Below, one piece after another: positions 1 to 6,181 of a stretch of 18,471 nt of DNA. The notes under the pieces were generated by a model that searched no databases, had not been told where the DNA came from, and saw nothing but the letters and a program-made list of their open reading frames with translations. How positions within the stretch are numbered: the first letter of the stretch is position 1; every line of letters starts with the position of its first letter. Origin of the DNA: an uncultured Acetatifactor sp. Lineage in GTDB: Bacteria > Bacillota > Clostridia > Lachnospirales > Lachnospiraceae. The translations under genes and the position numbers were made by a program. The stretch lies in assembly GCA_910587555.1 (NCBI GenBank), contig CAJULV010000074.1:1-18471 (forward strand), given 5' to 3'.

Positions 1-100
1 TGTATCCCCCCTTCATCCTCTGCCTGGTACCTGCGTCACTGCACGCCGTGTTTGCTGCCGTGAAATCACGTCAAGGCACACCTTTCCCCTGCAGCCCCTG

Positions 101-1468
101 TTAAACCCTGTCACTTTCATCAAAAACATCTCCGCATTCCGGGCAGAACTTCGGAGGCCGGGAAGGGTCTTCAGGCTCCCAACCGCATTTGTCACATCTG
201 AAGATCGGTACCCCCTCCGGGTTTCTGGCACCGCAATTGGTACAGAATTTCCCCTGATTTACGGTACCGCATACGCAGGTCCACCCTGTCCCGGCAGGTT
301 TGGGACTTCCGCACTCTGCGCAGAACTTTCCCCGGTTATCGGTATGTCCGCACTTACAGGTCCATCCGGGTACGCTGCCGCCGGCTGCCCCGGAATTGCC
401 TCCCTGGCTGCCGGCTGGCCGGTTCGGGCCTGCTCCCATGCTATTCGCCGCCTGGTTCTGTGCCGCTCCCATGGCAAACAGGGAGGCTGCATCCATTCCG
501 CCTGCAGCATTTGCCATATTCATGCCGGCAAAGGCCATCATGGGTCCTGTCGCCGTGTTGGACGCTGCCGCCCTCATGGCATCCGCCTGTGCTCCCACCA
601 GCGTGGCGGCAGCCATATTCGCGTTCCGCATCGTTGCCGTAGTCTGCAGCTCACTGATCTTTCTGGAAATATCCTCCGGCATGGAAGGCGGATTCATGGT
701 CATGCTCACCACCACGATACCCCGCAGCTCCTGCCATTTCCCGGACAGTTCCCCGTTGACCGCATCCACCAGTTCCGTCACATGATACGGAATATCGGAT
801 ACACGTACACGGAGCCTGCTGATTTTCCCCAGCGCAGGCTGCATTGCCGTCATCAGTTCCGCCTTCATCTGGTTCTGAATCTCGCTGCGGCTGTAAGTAT
901 CCGCCACATTTCCGCATACGTTCTGATAAAACAGCAGCGGGTCTGCCAGGCGGAAGGAATAAGAGCCGTTACAGCGGATGCTTACATCCATGTCCAGCCC
1001 GATATTATCGTCTATGTAACGGAAGGGTATCGGCGTGGCCGTACCATAGAGATTATTCATGATTTCTTTTGTATTAAAATAATACACTCTCTGGTCCTTC
1101 CCCGTATTGCCTCCGAAAGCAAAGCGCTTTCCGATTGTCCTGAAGGTATTCTTAATATTTTCACCCAAATCCCCGTAAAACAGGCTGGGTTCCGTAGAAT
1201 TCTCATATACGAATTCCCCGGCCTCCGCACAGAACTCCACAATGCCGCCCTGCTCCACGATAATCATACACTGTCCCTCATTGACAGCTACGATGGAACC
1301 GTTGGAAATAATATTGTCCGTCCCCTTATTGTTGCGGTTATTACTCGCCTTCTTCCTGCCCTTTGCCACCAGGATATCATTTGACAGGGCATCACAGTAA
1401 AAATACTCCCTCCACTGCTCCGCCATCATGGAGCCGATGGCATCCTTAGCCGCTTTAATCAGTCCCAT
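101..1468 (-). CDS. SPFH-domain protein with three C-terminal zinc ribbons
   Basis: The predicted protein has 455 residues. The start is ATG at 1468, because a GAGGAGGAAGAG ribosome site lies just in front of it; the longer frame starting at 1537 would begin inside the promoter. Roughly residues 20-270 resemble the SPFH (stomatin/prohibitin/flotillin-like) domain of the bacterial virion-core-protein/YdjI type. A Met/Ala/Gly-rich linker follows. The C-terminus carries three zinc-ribbon-like modules, seen as WTCKCG...FCAECG, WTCVCG...FCTNCG and FRCDKCG...FCPECG. No signal peptide or clear membrane helix is visible, so a cytoplasmic or membrane-peripheral scaffold is likely. In other bacteria this family is sometimes found near stress or membrane-remodelling genes. 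Here it stands alone, divergent from an HTH regulator. The family call is firm; the cellular role is unknown. Confidence 0.85.
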   Translation of the reverse strand: MGLIKAAKDAIGSMMAEQWREYFYCDALSNDILVAKGRKKASNNRNNKGTDNIISNGSIVAVNEGQCMIIVEQGGIVEFCAEAGEFVYENSTEPSLFYGDLGENIKNTFRTIGKRFAFGGNTGKDQRVYYFNTKEIMNNLYGTATPIPFRYIDDNIGLDMDVSIRCNGSYSFRLADPLLFYQNVCGNVADTYSRSEIQNQMKAELMTAMQPALGKISRLRVRVSDIPYHVTELVDAVNGELSGKWQELRGIVVVSMTMNPPSMPEDISRKISELQTTATMRNANMAAATLVGAQADAMRAAASNTATGPMMAFAGMNMANAAGGMDAASLFAMGAAQNQAANSMGAGPNRPAGSQGGNSGAAGGSVPGWTCKCGHTDNRGKFCAECGSPKPAGTGWTCVCGTVNQGKFCTNCGARNPEGVPIFRCDKCGWEPEDPSRPPKFCPECGDVFDESDRV

Positions 1469-1508
1469 CTCTTCCTCCTCCGATCGATTTTGATTTTGTA
1501 CTTTTTCT

Positions 1509-1537
1509 ATTCTATCAAATTTCGCCAGTTTCCTCAA
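1509..1537 (-). promoter_or_regulatory. Sigma-A-type promoter of the SPFH gene
   Basis: Read on the minus strand, TTGAGG (1532-1537) and TAGAAT (1509-1514) are separated by exactly 17 bases. This places the transcript start near 1502 and leaves a leader of about 35 nt to the ATG at 1468. Confidence 0.7.
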
Positions 1538-1555
1538 CCGCTTTTACAAATAATC

Positions 1556-1584
1556 TTTACAAACGGGAACTTTTCACATAAACT
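1556..1584 (+). promoter_or_regulatory. Weak candidate promoter of the HTH gene
   Basis: TTTACA (1556-1561), a 17-base spacer and TAAACT (1579-1584) precede the plus-strand HTH gene. The -35 matches 5 of 6 and the -10 only 4 of 6. Other AT-rich hexamers downstream (TATAAG, TATATT) could serve instead, so the exact site is uncertain. Confidence 0.3.
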
Positions 1585-1630
1585 ATAAGTTATCACCATT
1601 TATATTATAAGCAAAGGAATGAAACAAATC

Positions 1631-2116
1631 ATGGGAAAAAAAGCTACGAAAGCCGCCGACAATATATACTATCTTGCACGTTCGGAGGCGGCCGAACAGA
1701 ATCCTGACTTTTCCAGCCGCGAGAAAGCGGCTGAGATCATAGGTATTGACCGCACCAGGCTGGCACGCATCGAACTGGACATCATCGCTCCCTATCCCGA
1801 GGAAGTCAAGGCAATGGCAAGTGCCTACAACATGCCGGAGCTTTGCAATACCTATTGTGCAAGAGAATGCCCCATCGGGAAAAATTCCGTTCGGGAGGTC
1901 TCTATTGACGATTTCGACAGGCTGGCACTGAAAGTCCTGGGTTCCCTCAAGGATATCGACTCTCTGCGCGCTTCCCTGATAGCCATCTCCGAAGACGGCG
2001 TCATAGAGGAAAACGAGCGCCCGGCTTTCCAGAAAATACTGGATTCTCTGGAGAAAATCAGTACCAACGCGAAAGCCCTGCAGTTGTGGGCCATTAAAAA
2101 CATACGGATGCGCTGA
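1631..2116 (+). CDS. Helix-turn-helix transcriptional regulator with a Cys-x3-Cys-x3-Cys motif
   Basis: The predicted protein has 161 residues and starts MGKKATKAAD. I chose 1631 because the only ribosome-site-like sequence, AAAGGA at 1613-1618, abuts an in-frame ATG at 1619 with no spacing; at 1631 the spacing is 12, a little long, so the start is not certain. Residues 29-48 (SREKAAEIIGIDRTRLARIE) form an XRE-like helix-turn-helix. It is followed by a second conserved-looking block with C72, C76 and C80 just before PIGK. The C-terminal third is predicted helical and may mediate oligomerisation. The gene diverges from the SPFH/zinc-ribbon gene and is followed by its own terminator. The cysteine triplet could bind metal or sense redox state, which is inference. 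The target genes are unknown. Confidence 0.75.
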   Translation: MGKKATKAADNIYYLARSEAAEQNPDFSSREKAAEIIGIDRTRLARIELDIIAPYPEEVKAMASAYNMPELCNTYCARECPIGKNSVREVSIDDFDRLALKVLGSLKDIDSLRASLIAISEDGVIEENERPAFQKILDSLEKISTNAKALQLWAIKNIRMR

Positions 2117-2178
2117 TATCTGCCGGCAAGAGGATACTTTAAATACGTTCTTTCAAAGATTACCCCCGGAATCCACGC

Positions 2179-2217
2179 TGCAGAAAATTGATATTTCGTT
2201 ATTTTCTGCACTTTTTT
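2179..2217 (+). terminator. Intrinsic terminator of the HTH gene, nested in a wider inverted repeat
   Basis: A perfect 10-bp stem TGCAGAAAAT (2179-2188) / ATTTTCTGCA (2201-2210) is followed by C and six T (2212-2217). An outer 8-bp pair, CCGGAATC (2166-2173) and GATTCCGG (2223-2230), encloses it. The T-run is only on the plus-strand side, so it serves the HTH gene rather than the converging binding-protein gene. Confidence 0.8.
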
Positions 2218-2300
2218 CCGAAGATTCCGGAGTCCGCTCATTTTCTGTCTGTATCCGGCAATCCCGCCTTAAATCCCCCAGGCGGAGCCAAACATACGCT

Positions 2301-3323
2301 CTATTCCGCTGCCTTCTGCGCAAATTCCGCAGTCACCAGATCCCCATAGGGAACCCGCTTCTCCAGCACGCCGGAGTCCTCCAGGATATTCTGCAGCAGG
2401 TCAAAAGAGCTTTCCTCGAAAATCAGGTTCTCTTTCCAGGTATCCTGGTTATAATAACGCTCCACAATCGTGGTCAGCGTATCCATTTCCGTCTCGGGAA
2501 ACTGGGGAGCGATCACTTCCGCTATTTCCGCCGGCGTATGGTTCCGCACATAATCCATCCCCTTCTGCAGCGCATCCGTAAAAGCCTGTACGGTATCCCG
2601 GTTTTTCTCAAGATAACTCTTTTTTGCAGAGAAGGATGTATATGGCACATAACCTGAATCCTCGCCAAGAGAGGCAACTACATAACCCTCGCCCTTCTGT
2701 TCAAGAGATGTTGCGTGAGGCTCGAACTCTACCGTGTAGTCCCCCTGTCCGCCCGAAAAAGCAGCAGCCGTGGAGCCGAAATCAATACTTTGGTCAATCC
2801 GTACGTCCGCCATTGGGTCGATGCCGTTCTTCTCCAGAATATACTCGAACACCATCTCCGGCATACCGCCGGCCCTGCCGCCCAGCACATCCTTTCCCAC
2901 CAGCATATCCCAGGAGAAATCTTCCACGGGTTCTCTGGATACAAGGAAATTGCCTGCCCTCTGAGTCAACTGGGCAAAATTCACCACATAATCTTCGGTT
3001 CCTCCCGCATACGTATAAATCGTACTCTCGCTTCCCATGAAGCCGATATCCGCTTCGTCGGTGAGTACTGCCGTCATTGTCTTATCGGCGCCAAAACCGG
3101 TTACCAAAGTCAGTTCGATTCCCTTTTCCTCAAAATACCCTTCCTCAATCGCCACATACATGGGCGCATAAAAGATAGAATGCGCCACCTCGTTCAGCAC
3201 AACTTTCTTACTGCTCCCGCTTTCCACTTTGTCTTCGCCGTTCCCGCATCCGGCCATGGACAGCGTCACTGTCAACAGGGCAATGCAGACTGCCCCCGCT
3301 CTCTTCAGGGATACCCTTTTCAT
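2301..3323 (-). CDS. ABC-transporter substrate-binding lipoprotein, NMT1/SsuA/THI5-like
   Basis: The predicted protein has 340 residues. The start is ATG at 3323, five bases after a GGAGG site; the ATG at 3335 overlaps that site. The N-terminus is a lipoprotein signal: basic MKRVSLKR, a hydrophobic stretch, then MAGC with the lipidated cysteine at residue 26. After a short linker the protein has the family hallmark HSIFYAPMYVAIEEGYF, and GADKTMTAVLTDEADIGF further on. The family binds small substrates such as alkanesulfonates, taurine or pyrimidine thiamine precursors outside the membrane. The substrate here cannot be told. No permease or ATPase gene is adjacent: the neighbours are a convergent HTH gene and an upstream DUF1836 gene 63 bp away. 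The product is therefore an orphan binding protein that must borrow a transporter or act as a sensor. Confidence 0.88.
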   Translation of the reverse strand: MKRVSLKRAGAVCIALLTVTLSMAGCGNGEDKVESGSSKKVVLNEVAHSIFYAPMYVAIEEGYFEEKGIELTLVTGFGADKTMTAVLTDEADIGFMGSESTIYTYAGGTEDYVVNFAQLTQRAGNFLVSREPVEDFSWDMLVGKDVLGGRAGGMPEMVFEYILEKNGIDPMADVRIDQSIDFGSTAAAFSGGQGDYTVEFEPHATSLEQKGEGYVVASLGEDSGYVPYTSFSAKKSYLEKNRDTVQAFTDALQKGMDYVRNHTPAEIAEVIAPQFPETEMDTLTTIVERYYNQDTWKENLIFEESSFDLLQNILEDSGVLEKRVPYGDLVTAEFAQKAAE

Positions 3324-3332
3324 AAAAGCCTC

Positions 3333-3358
3333 CATATGATTTGATACGCTATCATATG
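3333..3358. promoter_or_regulatory. Inverted repeat abutting the ribosome site of the binding-protein gene
   Basis: CATATGAT (3333-3340) and ATCATATG (3351-3358) form a perfect 8-bp inverted repeat with a 10-base gap. An inner GATA/TATC pair shares the same centre. On the minus strand the inner end abuts the GGAGG of the lipoprotein gene. It could be an operator or an RNA hairpin that hides the ribosome site. Which of the two is not decidable from sequence. Confidence 0.45.
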
Positions 3359-3386
3359 AGACAACAGGGCAATTTGTTCCTGGTTT

Positions 3387-4018
3387 TTATTCCTTATTTT
3401 TGTTTTTTTCTTTTGTTCCCGCTTTCCTGCTGCTGTTCAGCTCGTCTATCATTTTCTCAATCATCAGCTTTTTGAGATAAACATCAAAGCTCAATGCGCA
3501 GATAAAAGCAAATTTCCGAAGAAAATCCGCATCCTCCTCCGGTGCGTCCTGAAAGGTTTCCTGTGCCGCTCTGTATTTTGACCGTACGTCATCCTTCAGA
3601 GCCTGCATCTGCTTCTCTTCCATGCTGAAGGCTTCCCTGTAAACACTCTCCAGATTAAATTTTCCCCATTGTGGAAAAAACGTTCCGTAACAGGTCCCAA
3701 AAGCGTCTGTATGTCGTTGATCGACAAAATACCCTTGTAATAATAAATAAAAATCAGCAGAAGTACATGCTCCTTGGAATATTTCTTCTTCACCGGCGGC
3801 GGCAGCAGATTGTTTTTCGCATAATTGTTAATCATGGTCTTCGTCAATATCTTATCCTCACCGGGGTTGCGCGCCGAAGAATGCAGCCTGCTGTCCATAA
3901 ATGTCGTAATCTGATCCATATACAGATCAATATTTGGAATATCCTCAGGACTGATATACTTCACTCTCTCCAGGCTTTCCAGTATGCTGTTCAATAAATC
4001 ACTGCTGTCAATTGTCAT
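3387..4018 (-). pseudogene. DUF1836 family regulator, split by a -1 frameshift (mutation or programmed)
   Basis: Two overlapping frames together give one DUF1836 protein. The first (from ATG 4018, AGGGA ribosome site) runs through YISPEDIPNIDLYMDQITTF, KILTKTMINNYAKNNLLPPP and KKKYSKEHVLLLIFIYYYKG, then loses similarity after NGENL and stops at 3596. The family sequence resumes in the -1 frame as NLESVYREAFSMEEKQ and ends with FAFICALSFDVYLKKLMIEK and a Lys-rich tail. Joining them at 3656 gives about 210 residues, the usual family length. DUF1836 includes Bacillus subtilis YkrK, described as a repressor. The shift is either a lost A or a real -1 ribosomal frameshift, because AAATTTA lies there in the right phase. 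Its own promoter contains a palindrome. Family call firm; functional status open. Confidence 0.8.
3656..3662 (-). other. Slippery heptamer A AAT TTA at the DUF1836 frame switch
   Basis: In the upstream frame the codons read GAA AAT TTA ATC, so the heptamer has the canonical X XXY YYZ phase. Slipping back one base after TTA gives AAT CTG GAG, encoding the expected N-L-E. A 7-bp stem CCTTCAG/CTGAAGG (3625-3631 with 3593-3599) starts 24 nt downstream, further than the usual 5-9 nt for stimulators. Confidence 0.4.
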
Positions 4019-4098
4019 ATATCCCTACCCCTTCCCGGGAACTGCCCGTAAAAATACATCCGCAAAACTACACATCATTTCTCACATGTACCAACTCT

Positions 4099-4127
4099 AT
4101 TATATAGTATTCAATACTACATGACAA
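4099..4127 (-). promoter_or_regulatory. Promoter of the DUF1836 gene with an operator inside the spacer
   Basis: On the minus strand, TTGTCA (4122-4127), a 17-base spacer and a perfect TATAAT (4099-4104) form a strong promoter. The spacer contains TAGTATT-C-AATACTA (plus strand 4105-4119), a perfect 7+1+7 palindrome touching the -10. A protein bound there would block RNA polymerase, so this is a probable repressor site; autoregulation by the DUF1836 product is the simplest guess. Confidence 0.75.
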
Positions 4128-4218
4128 CACAAACTTTTCATATTCTGCCACCTTTTTCCGCATGCTCTTTTCCTGCCTTTTTCCGACTCTATTTCCGCTA
4201 CTTTTTCCTTCTCCTGCC

Positions 4219-4247
4219 TTTACTTTACAACTTTAATATGGTAAAAT
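4219..4247 (+). promoter_or_regulatory. Promoter of the YerC/TrpR-family gene
   Basis: TTTACT (4219-4224), 17 bases, then TAAAAT (4242-4247) preceded by TGG, an extended -10. Transcription would start near 4254, about 68 nt before the ATG. The 303-bp gene-free stretch 4019-4321 otherwise holds the divergent DUF1836 promoter and a pyrimidine-rich part in which CCTTTTTCCG occurs at 4151-4160 and 4176-4185. Confidence 0.6.
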
Positions 4248-4321
4248 GCTGAAAGGTAAAGATAGTTTTGATTATCGACTTTCAGCAATGTCTATATTTA
4301 AGAACAGAGAGGTATCCCCCT

Positions 4322-4633
4322 ATGAATAAAAAAGTAAGAACCGCTGCCGTTGATTTCCTGTTTGATGCTGTCCTCTGCCTGAAGGACCGTGAGGAATGCT
4401 ACAACTTTTTTGAAGATTTATGTACTGTCAATGAGCTTCTCTCCATATCACAGCGGTTTGAGGTGGCTGCAATGCTGAAAAACCACCGCACTTACCTTGA
4501 AATTGCCGAAAAAACAGGTGCTTCTACCGCTACCATCAGCCGTGTCAACAGATCCCTCCATTACGGAAACGATGGCTATGAAAGCGTATTCCAGCGCATG
4601 GATAAAAAGGAAGCGTCCGACGAAACTGCATAA
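4322..4633 (+). CDS. YerC/YecD-type TrpR-superfamily DNA-binding protein
   Basis: The predicted protein has 103 residues. The start is ATG at 4322, with GAGAGG nine bases upstream; an in-frame ATG at 4268 has no ribosome site and adds residues foreign to the family. The body, from KKVRTAAVDFLFDAVLCLKD through FFEDLCTVNELLSISQRFEV, matches the YerC family closely. The helix-turn-helix is TYLEIAEKTGASTATISRVN, around residues 57-76. The normal family ending SLxYGNDGY is present, with a short charged tail after it. The family is related to the Trp repressor but its ligand and regulon in Firmicutes are not established. The gene is monocistronic, and its stop codon lies inside a hairpin that also terminates the convergent bactofilin operon. 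Confidence 0.9.
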   Translation: MNKKVRTAAVDFLFDAVLCLKDREECYNFFEDLCTVNELLSISQRFEVAAMLKNHRTYLEIAEKTGASTATISRVNRSLHYGNDGYESVFQRMDKKEASDETA

Positions 4634-4649
4634 GTTTCGCTCCGGACGC
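4602..4649 (-). terminator. Terminator of the bactofilin operon, overlapping the end of the YerC gene
   Basis: GCGTCCG (4613-4619) and CGAAACT (4621-4627) pair with AGTTTCG (4633-4639) and CGGACGC (4643-4649) around the loop gcata. On the minus strand the hairpin is followed by TTCCTTTTTATC. The plus side is followed only by a weak pyrimidine run, so it may also slow plus-strand transcription. Confidence 0.75.
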
Positions 4650-4680
4650 CCTTCTCTATTTATGTACCTTCATCAGGTCC

Positions 4681-4702
4681 GTTTCTCACAGAAACCTTTT
4701 AT
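4681..4702 (+). terminator. Compact candidate terminator of the YerC gene
   Basis: GTTTCT (4681-4686), loop CAC, AGAAAC (4690-4695), then CTTTTATT. The stem is short and the T-run imperfect. It overlaps the stop codon of the convergent bactofilin gene. Confidence 0.45.
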
Positions 4703-5208
4703 TCCGCCGCCTTCGTCTCTTCCTCCACCGCAGGACTCTCCGTACTTTCAGCACTCTCCCTGCTCTTCTCTTCGGTTCCCTCTTCTACCTCCTTAAGCGC
4801 CTCCACAATGGCAGATTTCGCTGACTTTTTCATGGCCTTCACCGCTTTGTTATTCAGCTTGACCTTCTTGGAGATATCCTGATTCATATCACATCTTCCC
4901 TGGAAGACAGCCTTCTCATCAATTACCAGGCCACTGGTGGTAAGGTCGCCTATAACCCTGGCTGTGGAAGTCAGCTCCACTTTCTCCGGCACATTCAGAT
5001 TTCCGTACACTTCACCGCCGATGATGACCTTTCGTGAGTTGATGTCGCCGTGGATGCACCCTGACGCCCCAACAATCACAGTATCCATCACAGTCACATT
5101 GCCGTTCACAGTACCATCGATCCGGACAGAGCCGTCGGATGTAAAGTCGCCGTTACACACCGCTCCCATTCCGATAATCGTTGAAATCTGTGTTTCCTTT
5201 TTTCTCAT
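4699..5208 (-). CDS. Bactofilin (polymer-forming cytoskeletal protein)
   Basis: The predicted protein has 169 residues and starts MRKKETQIST at 5208, behind GGAGG nine bases upstream. Residues about 8-110 are a bactofilin right-handed beta-helix: IIGMGAVCNGDFTSDGSVRI, DGTVNGNVTV, VIVGASGCIHGDI, VIIGGEVYGNLNV and VIGDLTTSGLVID. A lysine-rich segment (residues 115-133) and an acidic Glu/Ser tail follow, likely disordered. Bactofilins polymerise without nucleotides and position cell-wall enzymes. The gene lies 47 bp downstream of a membrane-anchored M23-like protein, a pairing seen in several phyla (for example CcmA with M23 proteins in Helicobacter). The two probably work together in local wall shaping or as a scaffold. 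There is no transmembrane segment in this protein itself. Confidence 0.92.
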   Translation of the reverse strand: MRKKETQISTIIGMGAVCNGDFTSDGSVRIDGTVNGNVTVMDTVIVGASGCIHGDINSRKVIIGGEVYGNLNVPEKVELTSTARVIGDLTTSGLVIDEKAVFQGRCDMNQDISKKVKLNNKAVKAMKKSAKSAIVEALKEVEEGTEEKSRESAESTESPAVEEETKAAE

Positions 5209-5255
5209 TGCCTCATACCTCCGTTTTTATTGCCATTCACGGTTTCGCCGCGTGA

Positions 5256-6008
5256 TCAGCCGCTGATTTCCAGCATATCCATGGGATTGACATAAGCGCC
5301 GTCCTGCATCATCTGATACCCTAACTTGCTGCTCTCGTCCGTAATGATAAACAGTGTCGTCCCCTGAGTCACTGTCTCGCCCTGCTTTACCTTGACCTCC
5401 CCCTGGTTCCTGTATATGGTCGTATAGCCGTTTCCATGGTCGATCCACACATTATGACCGTATTCGGGATCCTCGCTGACCACGGTTACGGTTCCGTCCG
5501 CCGTAGCTACCACCATGGATCCTGCCGCTGCAGTAAAAATACACATAAGTTCCTCTGTCACATTGTCCATGCTCGCCCTCTCGGACACCGGCAGCCTGGT
5601 GGGCAGGAACCGCTTTTCCAACTGTCCCGAGAGTTCCCCCTCTGTCTCCACCTGCTGAGATACGGTCTCGCTGAGAATCCGTATATTTTCATTCAGCCTC
5701 GATATCTCTTCGTTTAAGCCTGATATCTCTTCATCCAGGGCAGCAATCTGTCCTTCCAGTTCCGCTTTCTCCTGCTCCAGTACGCCTATGGTTTCGTTCT
5801 GTTTCATCGTCTGATCCAACTCTGCTGCCCAGATATCTTTCTCGTACGCAAAATATCCTATCAGTGCACCGATTATAATACACAGGGCCACAATAATGAC
5901 ATGCAGCATCCAGGGGCGGATACGAAATTGCTTCATCCCCGATTCGGCAGCATCAGATGTAACGATTACCACATGGCTGTTTTTACGTTTGTGTCTGTTA
6001 CGTCCCAT
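5256..6008 (-). CDS. Membrane-anchored coiled-coil M23/LytM-like protein lacking all zinc ligands
   Basis: The predicted protein has 250 residues, with a strong GGAGGTGA ribosome site six bases before the ATG. A short basic cytoplasmic head precedes one membrane helix (about residues 33-55). A Glu-rich coiled coil follows (about 62-132), then an M23/LytM-like beta domain (about 150-248, seen in VVATADGTVTVV, WIDHGNGYTTIY, VKQGETVTQG, VNPMDML). The catalytic signature is missing. The HxxxD position reads ExxxC (152-156), the YxH position reads YRN (199-201), and HxH reads KLG (228-230). It should therefore be an inactive structural or activator protein, like the degenerate LytM domains of EnvC or NlpD. 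It is the first gene of an operon with the bactofilin. Topology and inactivity are read from sequence; the role is inferred. Confidence 0.85.
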   Translation of the reverse strand: MGRNRHKRKNSHVVIVTSDAAESGMKQFRIRPWMLHVIIVALCIIIGALIGYFAYEKDIWAAELDQTMKQNETIGVLEQEKAELEGQIAALDEEISGLNEEISRLNENIRILSETVSQQVETEGELSGQLEKRFLPTRLPVSERASMDNVTEELMCIFTAAAGSMVVATADGTVTVVSEDPEYGHNVWIDHGNGYTTIYRNQGEVKVKQGETVTQGTTLFIITDESSKLGYQMMQDGAYVNPMDMLEISG

Positions 6009-6035
6009 AAAAATTCACCTCCGATAACCTTTTCC

Positions 6036-6064
6036 ATTCTACCACAAATGAGTTCTTATATCAA
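6036..6064 (-). promoter_or_regulatory. Promoter of the M23-like/bactofilin operon
   Basis: On the minus strand TTGATA (6059-6064), 17 bases, and TAGAAT (6036-6041). The transcript would start near 6029, about 20 nt before the start codon. Confidence 0.75.
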
Positions 6065-6181
6065 CGATAACTTGACTTTTTTGTAATAATTACACAACAC
6101 AAAATCTTCCATTTTTCATAGAGAAGCTTTTTAAAGACTCATTATTGTGCATTTTAACCATTGTACTTTTCATCTACATCT

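Noticed and set aside
60..75. Possible hairpin CGTGA/TCACG near the left edge
   Set aside because: A 5-bp stem with a two-base loop is not stable and no T-run follows.
344..1384. Long plus-strand open frame opposite the SPFH gene
   Set aside because: It is the antisense shadow of a convincing gene with promoter, ribosome site and zinc ribbons. Its translation has no recognisable domain.
4151..4185. Repeated CCTTTTTCCG in the DUF1836/yerC intergenic region
   Set aside because: Two exact copies in a pyrimidine-rich stretch are readily explained by composition; no symmetry or link to a promoter element.
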